A DNA stretch of 46,856 bases from NCBI GenBank assembly GCA_902784675.1, contig CACZVR010000028.1:1-46856 (forward strand). Direction: 5' to 3'. Under the pieces are notes generated by a model, which worked only from the letters and a program-made list of their open reading frames with translations, did no database searches and was not told the DNA's origin. This stretch comes from an uncultured Bacteroidales bacterium. GTDB taxonomy: Bacteria > Bacteroidota > Bacteroidia > Bacteroidales > Muribaculaceae. The translations under genes were made by a program, and so were the position numbers. This document shows, piece after piece, positions 26,177 to 34,266 of the stretch; the stretch's first letter is position 1, and each line of letters opens with the position of its first letter.

Positions 26177-27157
26177 ATGAAACAAGTTGTGAAGATTTGG
26201 GTGTTGGTTGTGGCGATGGTGATGGGCGGTGCCCTGCCACCGCAAGTCATTGGAGACGGTGACATCACTATGCAGTGGTGCGCCCAGGCCAAGAACAAGC
26301 ACAAGAAAAACAAGAAGTCCAAGAAGAAAGACAAGGTCAAGAAAGACAAGAAACAGGCTACAGCTCACAAGAAATCAAAAAAAGCCGACAAGAAGCATCA
26401 GGCAGCCACCGCTTCGCCCCTGGCCAGCCTGCCAGCCATCGGCCATGCCTCTCCAGCCACTGCCATGCCACAGCAGGGGTCCAACGCGCTACTGGCGGTC
26501 ACCATCCCCAAGGGCGTTGCCAACCAGGTGCTCAACTATCAGGCCATCCGCGTGAATTTCAACCCCTCGCTGCGCATTCCCAATTGCGTGGCCTATGAGC
26601 TCACCGCTACGATGGTCGCCATGGCCGACGCCCCCGACCACGAGGTGCGCAAGAACTACAACTATGCTAAGGATTCCAGTGTCAAGTCCTGCCCCGACAA
26701 CTGGGAATACCGCGACAGCGGCTACAGCCGTGGCCACATGGCGCCCGCCATGGACATGCGATGGGACAAAACCGCGATGAAGCAGTGTTTCTACATGACC
26801 AACATGTGTCCGCAGAACACCAAACTCAACAACGACCACTGGCGTGTGCTCGAGGAAAAGGTACATCGCTGGGCCAAGCGCGACAAGCGCATCCTCATCT
26901 TCACGGGACCTATCATGGGCAAGAGCCCCAAAATGATTGGCAAGGACAAAGCCAACATCGCTGTCCCCGATGCCTTCTTCAAGGTACTCTACGCTCCCGA
27001 ACAGGGCCGTTCCATCGCCTTCATCTACGAGAACCGCCCCAGCCCCGGCGGCATCAGCAAATATGCCGTCACGGTCGCCGAGGTCGAGCGCCGCACGGGC
27101 CTCACCTTCTCCAGCGCCATCCCCAAGCGCCAATGTAAAATCGAGGACTGGCAATAA
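26177..27157 (+). CDS. Secreted DNA/RNA non-specific endonuclease with a lysine-rich linker
   Basis: The 326-residue protein has a signal-like hydrophobic N-terminus (about 5-20). Residues ~39-74 are extremely Lys-rich (KNKHKKNKKSKKKDKVKKDK) and an Ala/Pro-rich spacer follows to about 105. The nuclease domain covers ~105-315: the DRGH motif appears as SRGH at 184-187 (catalytic His187), then NMCPQNTKLNNDHWRVLEEK with the metal-ligand Asn and the conserved Glu, and SIAFIYENRPSPGG and EVERRTGLTF near the end. The family cuts DNA and RNA without sequence preference, using Mg2+. The basic linker may hold nucleic acid or the cell surface. It is a tandem paralogue of the frameshifted gene upstream. 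Confidence 0.9.
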   Translation: MKQVVKIWVLVVAMVMGGALPPQVIGDGDITMQWCAQAKNKHKKNKKSKKKDKVKKDKKQATAHKKSKKADKKHQAATASPLASLPAIGHASPATAMPQQGSNALLAVTIPKGVANQVLNYQAIRVNFNPSLRIPNCVAYELTATMVAMADAPDHEVRKNYNYAKDSSVKSCPDNWEYRDSGYSRGHMAPAMDMRWDKTAMKQCFYMTNMCPQNTKLNNDHWRVLEEKVHRWAKRDKRILIFTGPIMGKSPKMIGKDKANIAVPDAFFKVLYAPEQGRSIAFIYENRPSPGGISKYAVTVAEVERRTGLTFSSAIPKRQCKIEDWQ

Positions 27158-27162
27158 CAGCG

Positions 27163-27254
27163 AGGAGGGAGGAGAGAGGAGAGAGGAGAGAGGAGAGAAG
27201 AGTGAACGCGGACGTCCCCCTACTCGCTCCCCGCTACTCCCTCCTCTCTACTCT
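27163..27254. repeat. Heptamer-phased inverted element, AGGAGAG type
   Basis: Left arm (27163-27204): AGGAGGG, four AGGAGAG units, AAGAGTG. Core (27205-27219) contains GCGGACGTCC at 27208-27217. Right arm (27220-27254): CTACTCG, CTCCCCG, CTACTCC, CTCCTCT, CTACTCT, complementary in character to the left arm and also in exact 7-nt register. It lies between two convergent genes and could form a long imperfect hairpin. A small GCTCGC/GCGAGC hairpin follows at 27255-27269. Confidence 0.85.
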
Positions 27255-27270
27255 GCTCGCAAAGCGAGCA

Positions 27271-27942
27271 CTAACCCAGGATGATGGCGATCACCGCATT
27301 GATGTCCTGCACGTTGACCTCGCCGTCGCGATTCACGTCGGCTCTTTCCATCGTGTCGGGATCCACCTGCCCGAAAATCGCTGCGATAATGGCATTGATG
27401 TCGGCAATGTTGATCTCACCGTCCACTACCACATCGGCATTCAGCGCCGAACTCATCACAATCTGTCGCACGGCACCGCTGCTGTTCACGTCGCCTTTCC
27501 AGGCGGCAAAGCGCAAGCGTGCCTTGCTCATGGTGCGGGGCACGGTGATAGACAGCGGTATCTGGTTGACGCGCCCCACACTGGTCGGCACAAAGGTGAC
27601 CGAATCCACTGTCACCCCGTTCTCGTCCAGCAGGGCGGCTGTCAAGGCCACCTTGCTCACCACAAAGTCGGGCTCCTGCCATTGGGTAGTGACCCACGTC
27701 ACGTCCATGTCGATCACCTCGCCCTTGCGACACACGAACTGGGGCGACGTGAGCGTCAGATGCAGACCTGTGCTCGTGGTGTAGAGAAAGATTTTGTTTC
27801 CCAGAATATTGTCACTGTTGAGCGCGGTAGCCGGATTGGTGTAAATCCAGTCATCAAAACTTTTGTTGGAAAACTGCGGCAGCTGCGCCCAGGCGCCACA
27901 TGCCAACAACATCACACAGGCAAGAAGAAGTAATCGTTTCAT
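27271..27942 (-). CDS. Small secreted dockerin-containing protein of unknown function
   Basis: I place the start at 27942 (MKRLLLLACVMLLACGAWAQ, a good signal peptide) rather than the ATG at 27978, which overlaps the promoter. The 223-residue product has a central beta-sandwich-like domain (~25-150). The C-terminus has dockerin-like F-hands: DVVVDGEINIADINAIIAAI and ADVNRDGEVNVQDINAVIAIIL. A third, weaker loop-like sequence, GDVNSSGAVRQIV, precedes them. LLAC could be read as a lipobox, but cleavage at AWA-Q is more likely. The dockerin type matches the CotH-type protein at 19757. The binding partner is unknown; no cohesin-like domain is recognised in the window. Confidence 0.8.
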   Translation of the reverse strand: MKRLLLLACVMLLACGAWAQLPQFSNKSFDDWIYTNPATALNSDNILGNKIFLYTTSTGLHLTLTSPQFVCRKGEVIDMDVTWVTTQWQEPDFVVSKVALTAALLDENGVTVDSVTFVPTSVGRVNQIPLSITVPRTMSKARLRFAAWKGDVNSSGAVRQIVMSSALNADVVVDGEINIADINAIIAAIFGQVDPDTMERADVNRDGEVNVQDINAVIAIILG

Positions 27943-27964
27943 AACAATAAATGGTTTGATTGCA

Positions 27965-27972
27965 CAAAGGTA
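27965..27972 (-). promoter_or_regulatory. Putative -7 box of the small dockerin gene
   Basis: TACCTTTG on the minus strand fits TAnnTTTG and ends 22 nt before the ATG at 27942. It supports that start over the one at 27978. No clean -33 box. Confidence 0.55.
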
Positions 27973-28016
27973 GCACAATCAAACCATTCAGCGAAAAGAA
28001 ATCAGGTGTTATTGTT

Positions 28017-30074
28017 TTACTTGAGCATGCCGATGGAGCGCTTGAGGAAACGTTCCAAGCCCTCGCCCTTGAGCATGTTGTTGCTCAACAGGGCGATGTC
28101 GATGAGCTGATGCACGCGACTCTCGCCGGCGCCATAGGCGGTGATGAGGTTCTCGCGCTGCTTTCGCAGCTCGTCGAGGTGCTTGCGGTTGTCCTCAAGT
28201 TCCTTTTTCTTGTCCTCGGGGAGTCCCTTGCCGTCCTTGTCAAGGTCGCGGATGGCATCGACCACATGCTGGGTGGCGTTGATCTGCTCGTTGACGAGCT
28301 TGAGGTCGGCATCGAGGGCTTTCTCGGCCAGGTCGACAATCTTCTGCACCAGCGGATGCTTGGTGTTGAGCACGAGGCTGTACATGTCGGGCATCTCGCC
28401 ATAGAAGCTCATGCCGGGCTGGAAGCGCGCCATATCCTTCATGCGGCGCATATACTCGGCCTGGGTGATGACAAGGGGCTTGTCGTCGGGGCTCATGGCG
28501 GCAAAGCTGACCATGAACTCGGCCTTCTCGACGGGCGGGATCTGGGACTGGAACAGGCTGCGGGCGATGTCCTGCTGCTCGGGTGTGAACTGCGGGGTGT
28601 TGTCATCCTGCTTGGGGATGAGATTCTCGAGCACGTCGCTGTCGACGCGCAGGAAACGCATTTTGGCATCCTGCTGCTTCTGCTCGAGCATGTCCATGAA
28701 GGGCACGTCCAGCTCGCCGTTCATCATCAGTACGTCATAGCCATGGTCGGTGGCCGCCTTGATGTAGGCATACTGCGCCTCCTTGTCGGTGGCATAGAGG
28801 CAGATGAGGTTGCCGTCCTTATCGGTCTGCTCACCCTTGATGAGGTTGCGGTAGTCCTCGAGCTTGAAGAACTTGCCGTCGGTGTTCTCGAGCAGGGCGA
28901 ACTTGAGGCCCGACTCGCAGAACTTGTCGTCGCTCAACATGCCATACTCGATGAAGATCTTGATGTCGTTCCACTTCTTCTCGAACTCCTCGGGCTGGTT
29001 CTTGGCGATTTCCTCAAGGCGGGCGGCGACCTTCTTGGTGATATAGGTCGAGATCTTCTTGACGGCACGGTCGCTCTGCAGATAGCTGCGCGACACGTTC
29101 AGAGGGATGTCGGGGCTGTCGATGACACCCTGCAGGAGCATCAGCCAGTCGGGGACAACGCCCTCGACACTATCGGTGACATAGACCTGGTTGCAATAGA
29201 GCTGGATGCGGTCCTTGCGGATGTCGAGGTTGTTCTTGATCTTGGGGAAATAGAGGATACCCGTGAGGGTGAAGGGATAGTCCACGTTGAGGTGAATCCA
29301 GAACAAGGGATCGTCCTGACCCGGTTCGATGGCATGGTAGAACTTGAGGTAGTCCTCGTCCTTGAGGTCGGCAGGCATGCGCGACCACAGCGGCTCGATG
29401 TCGTTGATGACCTTGTCGCGGTCGGTGTCCACATACTTACCGTCCTTCCACTCCTGTTCCTTGCCGAAGACGATGGGCACGGGCAGGAAGCGGCAATACT
29501 TGCGCAGCAGGCCCTCGATGCGTGCAGGCTCGAGGAACTCCTTCTCGTCCTCGTCGAGGGTGAGGATGATGTCGGTGCCGCGCTCGGACTTGTCACAGTC
29601 GCCCATCTCGAACTCGGGCGAGCCGTCGCAGGTCCACTGCACCGCCTGGGCACCGTCCTGCCAGCTCAGGGTGCGGATTTCCACCTTCTTGGCCACCATG
29701 AAGGCCGAGTAGAAGCCCAAACCGAAGTGGCCAATGATGGCGTTGGCCGTGTCCTTGTATTTAGCAAGGAACTCCTCGGCCCCCGAAAAGGCGATCTGGT
29801 TGATGTACTTGTCGATTTCCTCGGCAGTCATGCCGATGCCGCTGTCGCTCACGGTGAGCGTGCCAGCCTCTTTATCGACACTGATGTTGACACACAGGCC
29901 CTCGGTCGAGCCCTTGAACTCGCCAGCACCGGCAAGGGTCTTGAGCTTCTGCGTGGCATCGACAGCGTTGCTCACCAGCTCGCGCAGGAAAATCTCGTGG
30001 TCACTGTAAAGAAATTTCTTGATTACGGGGAAGATGTTGTTAGTCGTTACCCCAATAGTTCCTTTTGTTGGCAT
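28017..30074 (-). CDS. htpG: HtpG, Hsp90-family chaperone
   Basis: The 685-residue cytoplasmic ATP-dependent chaperone has the full N-terminal GHKL ATPase: FLRELVSNAVDATQKL (Glu32, Asn36), DSGIGMT at 77-83 and GHFGLGFYSAFMV at 115-127. The middle domain includes PLFWIHLNVDYPFTLTGILY and DIPLNVSRSYLQSD, the latter holding the Arg that contacts ATP. The C-terminal dimerisation domain follows. Length is usual for Bacteroidota and longer than E. coli HtpG. I see no TAnnTTTG promoter upstream; the leader holds two TTTTAGT repeats at 30084-30097. Heat-shock control is expected from the family but not visible here. Confidence 0.97.
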   Translation of the reverse strand: MPTKGTIGVTTNNIFPVIKKFLYSDHEIFLRELVSNAVDATQKLKTLAGAGEFKGSTEGLCVNISVDKEAGTLTVSDSGIGMTAEEIDKYINQIAFSGAEEFLAKYKDTANAIIGHFGLGFYSAFMVAKKVEIRTLSWQDGAQAVQWTCDGSPEFEMGDCDKSERGTDIILTLDEDEKEFLEPARIEGLLRKYCRFLPVPIVFGKEQEWKDGKYVDTDRDKVINDIEPLWSRMPADLKDEDYLKFYHAIEPGQDDPLFWIHLNVDYPFTLTGILYFPKIKNNLDIRKDRIQLYCNQVYVTDSVEGVVPDWLMLLQGVIDSPDIPLNVSRSYLQSDRAVKKISTYITKKVAARLEEIAKNQPEEFEKKWNDIKIFIEYGMLSDDKFCESGLKFALLENTDGKFFKLEDYRNLIKGEQTDKDGNLICLYATDKEAQYAYIKAATDHGYDVLMMNGELDVPFMDMLEQKQQDAKMRFLRVDSDVLENLIPKQDDNTPQFTPEQQDIARSLFQSQIPPVEKAEFMVSFAAMSPDDKPLVITQAEYMRRMKDMARFQPGMSFYGEMPDMYSLVLNTKHPLVQKIVDLAEKALDADLKLVNEQINATQHVVDAIRDLDKDGKGLPEDKKKELEDNRKHLDELRKQRENLITAYGAGESRVHQLIDIALLSNNMLKGEGLERFLKRSIGMLK

Positions 30075-30083
30075 TTTATTATG

Positions 30084-30097
30084 TTTTAGTTTTTAGT
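30084..30097. repeat. Two TTTTAGT heptamers upstream of htpG
   Basis: TTTTAGT occurs twice in tandem, followed by TACTGAT. Only two clean units, so this may be a remnant of the heptamer arrays seen elsewhere or chance. Confidence 0.35.
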
Positions 30098-30204
30098 TAC
30101 TGATTGATGGAGGCATAATGGTCTCTGTCCACTGTACATCAAATAACATGCCATTGCCGTGCAAAGTGACAAATCGTCACCCCAGTCTGCCAATACTTAA
30201 CCAG

Positions 30205-30238
30205 TCGCGCCGCGGCCCTCATCAGAGCCACGGCGCGA
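30205..30238 (-). terminator. GC-rich hairpin after the second CotH-type gene
   Basis: TCGCGCCGCGGC pairs with GCCACGGCGCGA (12 bp, one mismatch), 34 nt past the stop of the minus-strand gene. There is no T-tract on either side, so its action as an intrinsic terminator is doubtful. Confidence 0.4.
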
Positions 30239-30271
30239 AGCGTTCTTTACATGTTCCCTCAAATGGGGGTA

Positions 30272-32203
30272 TCAATCCAGACTTGCCGACCCAGTGAGCA
30301 AATAATTGATCAGGTCGGTCAAATCGTCCATGGTCACATGGCCGTCACCACTCACATCGGCAGCTAACAGGTCCATGCCGGTGCTGTCGTTGGTGAGCAG
30401 GTAGTTGATCAGCAGCGTCAAGTCGTCCATGTCCACCTCACAATTACCATTCACATCCCCCGCGACACAGTAGAGTGCCGCCAGCTGTAACAATAGCTTC
30501 TGGGCACGGCTGCGCAACCACTGAGGGGCCTCCGTGTAGGCCTGGTAGCTATAGTTGAAGGTTTCATCGCTCCACACCTCGGCATTATGCTCAAACGACG
30601 GAGCCGCATACTCGTAGTAATCCTGACAGAATTCACACAACTCATCAAGCTTCTCGCCCATGAATGCTTTGAAGGCTTTATAGACTTGCCGTCCCACATC
30701 GGTGCGGTTGTGAATGTCGGTGAAGAAACGCTTGCCCGAAGAGTTTATCGATGTCTGATAAAAGTCTTCGGATGTAGAGACAGCAAAATAATTGCCTCCC
30801 GTGCCAAAACCGAAGCCATAATCCATATCCCAGGCAGGACCAAAGACAAAACGGCCCGTGTCGGACAACATGTCGGTGTGATAAAAGTAAGTGCTCTTGG
30901 GCCACAGGATCTCGCGATTCAGGATATACTCGTTCATGAGCATATAACGCGCCAGCGACTCCACATCGACATGTGGAGCAAGATCACCGCCATTCTTGAC
31001 CGCGCTTTCAAAGGCGTTGAAGCGCTGCTTGACAATGTCCAGCGTGACAAAGCTCTCATCCACACCGAATTCTGGCTCCTGGACCATAATCGGCAGATAA
31101 TAGCCCGGACTGGGATACATCTGAGTTATCGCCTCGTCAAAGTTGCGTTCCATCTCGATGAGGGCGGCAACTTCCTCGTGCTCCAAATCAATGCTGTTGT
31201 TCGAGAAACCCACTTTCTCGGTGAACGTGTAGCTGCCCTTGCAAACGCCATTGACATACAAGTCCACAGGAATCATGTGGTTGGGGAAAGGCAGATCCAG
31301 CAGATAGGCAATCAGCATGCCGATGGGGTTGGTCATCATCGAGCCCCTGGATTTATTGGCCAACAGGACCCAACTCTTAGCGTTTTTCAATCCCAGCGGC
31401 TTGCGCTTGCTGGCGAACTTCAGGCGATAGGGATTCTTGGCATCGGGATTTGATGACCAAGTGCTGTTGCCACGGCCCTTGACTTTCACCGAGTCGGTCA
31501 TTGATGGGAAAATGCCAGCGCCATCGATGATGATTTCGGCATCCAGGTAATACTCCTTGCTGCTGATGGGCTCACCATTCACTGTGTTGATGTCGATGCG
31601 AGGCACAGCGGTTGCCTGGTCGGTGAGGAAAAGAACCTTCACTATGTAGGAACGCCCAAACTGTTCCATCCCAAAGGTGTTGTTCACCCTGGGGGCAAGG
31701 ATTTTGTCACCAGAATAACCCACAAGATAGGTCACATCGCCATCGAAACGCAGGCGGCTTTCCTTGCTCACCTGCTTCACACCGTTGACCCATGCCTCAG
31801 GCACCAACCCCTCGGCACCGCCACCGATACTGAACGAGGGCGTGAGACGCTTTCCAATGCCCAAGACCTGAACCGTGATGACATCGCCATCGATGGTAGC
31901 CGTGGCATCGGTGATGACCTGATAGTTGTACTTGTTATTGATTTTGAAAGAAGTAATTACAGGCAACTCACGAGGGGACTCTTCACCGCAGAAAACAACA
32001 TCAGCCATTGGATAGCAGTATTGAGAACCGTCAAGCGCTGTGAACACCAGTTTGTCATCCTGGCTTTCCCATTGCTGGAGGCAACTATCTGGGAAAACGC
32101 GTAAATTCCCGCTATTGAGCAACACATAGTGAGTGGCCGCCGCAACTCTTGATTGAAGTAACGAAGCTACAACGACCAGGCAAAAGATAAAATACTTTTT
32201 CAT
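30272..32203 (-). CDS. Secreted CotH-family kinase-like protein with C-terminal dockerin-like repeats
   Basis: The 643-residue protein has a signal peptide (1-23). Residues ~24-85 form a short beta domain, ~85-210 an Ig-like region, and ~215-560 the CotH domain: SVKVKGRGNSTWSSNPDAKN with GRGNSTW at 243-249, KSWVLLANKSRGSMMTN, VNGVCKGSYTFTEKV, and the metal-binding GPAWDMDYGFG. The dockerin pair at the C-terminus is GDVNGNCEVDMDDLTLLINY and ADVSGDGHVTMDDLTDLINY, the MDDLT-type also seen in the C10 protease. The target of the kinase-like domain is unknown. The gene follows DUF3332 by 57 nt, and no separate promoter is visible. Confidence 0.9.
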   Translation of the reverse strand: MKKYFIFCLVVVASLLQSRVAAATHYVLLNSGNLRVFPDSCLQQWESQDDKLVFTALDGSQYCYPMADVVFCGEESPRELPVITSFKINNKYNYQVITDATATIDGDVITVQVLGIGKRLTPSFSIGGGAEGLVPEAWVNGVKQVSKESRLRFDGDVTYLVGYSGDKILAPRVNNTFGMEQFGRSYIVKVLFLTDQATAVPRIDINTVNGEPISSKEYYLDAEIIIDGAGIFPSMTDSVKVKGRGNSTWSSNPDAKNPYRLKFASKRKPLGLKNAKSWVLLANKSRGSMMTNPIGMLIAYLLDLPFPNHMIPVDLYVNGVCKGSYTFTEKVGFSNNSIDLEHEEVAALIEMERNFDEAITQMYPSPGYYLPIMVQEPEFGVDESFVTLDIVKQRFNAFESAVKNGGDLAPHVDVESLARYMLMNEYILNREILWPKSTYFYHTDMLSDTGRFVFGPAWDMDYGFGFGTGGNYFAVSTSEDFYQTSINSSGKRFFTDIHNRTDVGRQVYKAFKAFMGEKLDELCEFCQDYYEYAAPSFEHNAEVWSDETFNYSYQAYTEAPQWLRSRAQKLLLQLAALYCVAGDVNGNCEVDMDDLTLLINYLLTNDSTGMDLLAADVSGDGHVTMDDLTDLINYLLTGSASLD

Positions 32204-32260
32204 GAACAGGATATCAATAAAAACAGATCATCTGGCCAGGAGGTCAGGGCTTGTAAGATA

Positions 32261-32818
32261 TCAGCGCTGGGCAAAAGCTTCGCCGTTCACGCCGATGAGT
32301 TCCTCATAGGCCAGCACACCAGCCTGTGACAATTCCACAGTGGTGTAACCGCCGTCACGGTTGAGGATGTTCACATGGGTGTCGTCAACAAAGGTGAACA
32401 GCTCTACCTCCTTGCCGTTGTTCTCGAGCGACCATGAGTTGCTCTCGGCATTGAAGTTGAAGCGAGTCACCTGGTTGGTGTTCAGGTTGGTGATGGCATA
32501 TCCCGTGGCATCGCGAGCCACCAGATAGCGGGCGTCCTTACCATCCACAATGGTGGTCTCGTTCTGAGCCAGCGCGGGGTTGGTACCCGACCAGAACTCG
32601 ATGCTGTTGAGGATGAACAAGTCGGCGACAAAGCTCAACTCATACACGGGCAAAATCCACATGGCCACGAAAACCAGCTCGTTAACGAACTTGTCACCCA
32701 CATGGTCGTTCCAATTCTTCACCTTGTTATAGAGGGCAAAGCTACCGATACAAGATTGCATCATCATGGATGCTGACAGAGCCACAACGGCGACAACGAT
32801 TAAATGTTTCTTCTTCAT
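32261..32818 (-). CDS. DUF3332 lipoprotein
   Basis: The 185-residue protein has a lipoprotein signal with the lipobox around MQSC (Cys22). It matches the DUF3332 pattern: CIGSFALYNKVKNWNDHVGD, a hydrophobic segment FVAMWILPVYELSFVADLFI, then NSIEFWSG. The rest is a small beta domain (RYLVARDATGYAITN). The family has no known function. It lies 60 nt after the MltF-like gene on the same strand and may belong to the cdsA-mltF unit. Confidence 0.85.
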   Translation of the reverse strand: MKKKHLIVVAVVALSASMMMQSCIGSFALYNKVKNWNDHVGDKFVNELVFVAMWILPVYELSFVADLFILNSIEFWSGTNPALAQNETTIVDGKDARYLVARDATGYAITNLNTNQVTRFNFNAESNSWSLENNGKEVELFTFVDDTHVNILNRDGGYTTVELSQAGVLAYEELIGVNGEAFAQR

Positions 32819-32878
32819 AATTACATGATTATATTTGGTTATACAATTTTTCTTTGAGCACTGATGCCAAACGCCTAA

Positions 32879-34261
32879 TCAGCGCTTGTAGTTCTTTTTG
32901 TACTCCTCGTAACAGTTGAGCACCTTCACCACATAGTCCACTGGCTCGGTTCCGCGGCAATAGCCGTTGGAGCAAACCGAGTCATTGTAATATTCGGGGT
33001 CCATCTTCCACAGCATCGCCTGTTCGACATTCTCTTCCCATTCGCGCGGGTTTAGCTCATACTTCGCCGCAAGGGCGATAGCATCGGTCACATGGCCCGA
33101 ACCGGCATTGTAGGCCGCCAGCACAAACTTGATTCGATTGGCGGCACTGGTGCGGCTGCGCATAATGCCGTCCAACTCCTTGAGGATCTGCGATGCCACG
33201 CGCACGCTCACCTCGGGATTGCTCAGGCTTGCCTCGTCCACGCCGAAGAGCCTTGCCGTCTTGGGCATCACCTGCATGATGCCTCGCGCGCCCATCCACG
33301 ATGTGGCATTGGGATCAAAACCTGACTCGCAGAAGGCGATGGCAGCCAACAGTCGCCAGTCCCATCCCAGTTGCTTGGCATATAACTTGAACACCGAATC
33401 ATAGGGGCAGATGCCTCCCGGTGGCGTCACGGCAAAGGTGTCCACCTTGACCGAGTCGGGCTTGGGCCCACGGTTCATCTCAAAGTAATGCTTCAACGCC
33501 TGTTTGGAATATTCCTGGGCATTGCTGCTGGCTGCCCACATGTCGATGCTGTCGGCCAGCCACTGGTTGCGGCGCGATACCGCCCACGATGACCGTTGCT
33601 CAAAGCCCACCTTGAGCTGGATGTTCAGGCTGTCATAGTAGCTGAGGTTCATCTGGGCAATGTCACTGTCCACAATCGTGAAATCAATCTCACGGCGCGA
33701 CACCCGCTGGATGAGCTCGGTGGGTAAGGCCGCCTCGCCCTCAACGGTGTGGATGACGATACCGCCCCCCACCTCGTTATCTAGGTTGCGCAGGCGGGAT
33801 TCATATTTTGAGCCCTTCTCAACAAACACGTCACGCCCAATGAGCTGGGTCACGTCATGAATGAGTCCGGCGCCACTGTGTTGCACCAGCACCTGGTGGG
33901 TAGAATTCACCGCTCCGCAATGCAACACGCGGGACTTATACTCGGCAGTAACCGGGATTTCGCAAGCCAGCAGGTCAACACTGCGCTTATCCAGCATCTT
34001 GAGCAACTCGGGCATGCTGCGGGCCACTTTGAAGCGCAAGGCGATCCCGTGTGAACGGGCGAAGTCACAAACACGGTCATAGTCATATCCCATCGTGTCA
34101 CCCTTGAGGATAAAAAAGCCGGTAGGGCTGTAAAGCGTGCCCACATTGAGGGTATCGGGCAAGGGGTGTGTAGCCTGGGCAGAAGACGGTTTGCCTCCGC
34201 AAGACTGGGAGAGAATCAACAACGCCAGCAACAGGGTCAAAAATGGAACCAGCGCGCGCAT
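32879..34261 (-). CDS. mltF: MltF-like membrane-bound lytic transglycosylase
   Basis: I use ATG 34261 (MRALVPFLTLLLALLILSQS), 5 nt after the cdsA stop, over an in-frame TTG at 34270 that overlaps that stop. The product (460 aa) has a lipobox SQSC with Cys21. Residues ~35-265 form a periplasmic substrate-binding-protein-like domain (VGTLYSPTGFFILKGDTMGY, then VDLLACEIPVTAEYKSRV). Residues ~285-440 are an SLT/GH23 transglycosylase domain with catalytic Glu312 in AFCESGFDPNATSWMGARGI and MQVMPKTARLFGV. MltF cleaves peptidoglycan strands, with the N-terminal domain regulating activity. It is translationally close to cdsA, so the two are co-transcribed. Confidence 0.92.
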   Translation of the reverse strand: MRALVPFLTLLLALLILSQSCGGKPSSAQATHPLPDTLNVGTLYSPTGFFILKGDTMGYDYDRVCDFARSHGIALRFKVARSMPELLKMLDKRSVDLLACEIPVTAEYKSRVLHCGAVNSTHQVLVQHSGAGLIHDVTQLIGRDVFVEKGSKYESRLRNLDNEVGGGIVIHTVEGEAALPTELIQRVSRREIDFTIVDSDIAQMNLSYYDSLNIQLKVGFEQRSSWAVSRRNQWLADSIDMWAASSNAQEYSKQALKHYFEMNRGPKPDSVKVDTFAVTPPGGICPYDSVFKLYAKQLGWDWRLLAAIAFCESGFDPNATSWMGARGIMQVMPKTARLFGVDEASLSNPEVSVRVASQILKELDGIMRSRTSAANRIKFVLAAYNAGSGHVTDAIALAAKYELNPREWEENVEQAMLWKMDPEYYNDSVCSNGYCRGTEPVDYVVKVLNCYEEYKKNYKR

Positions 34262-34266
34262 GAGCC

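Noticed and set aside
27960-30089. 709-codon plus-strand frame opposite htpG
   Set aside because: It is fully antisense to a clear HtpG; the long frame arises from codon bias, and the product is a Leu/Val/Ala-rich sequence with no family features.
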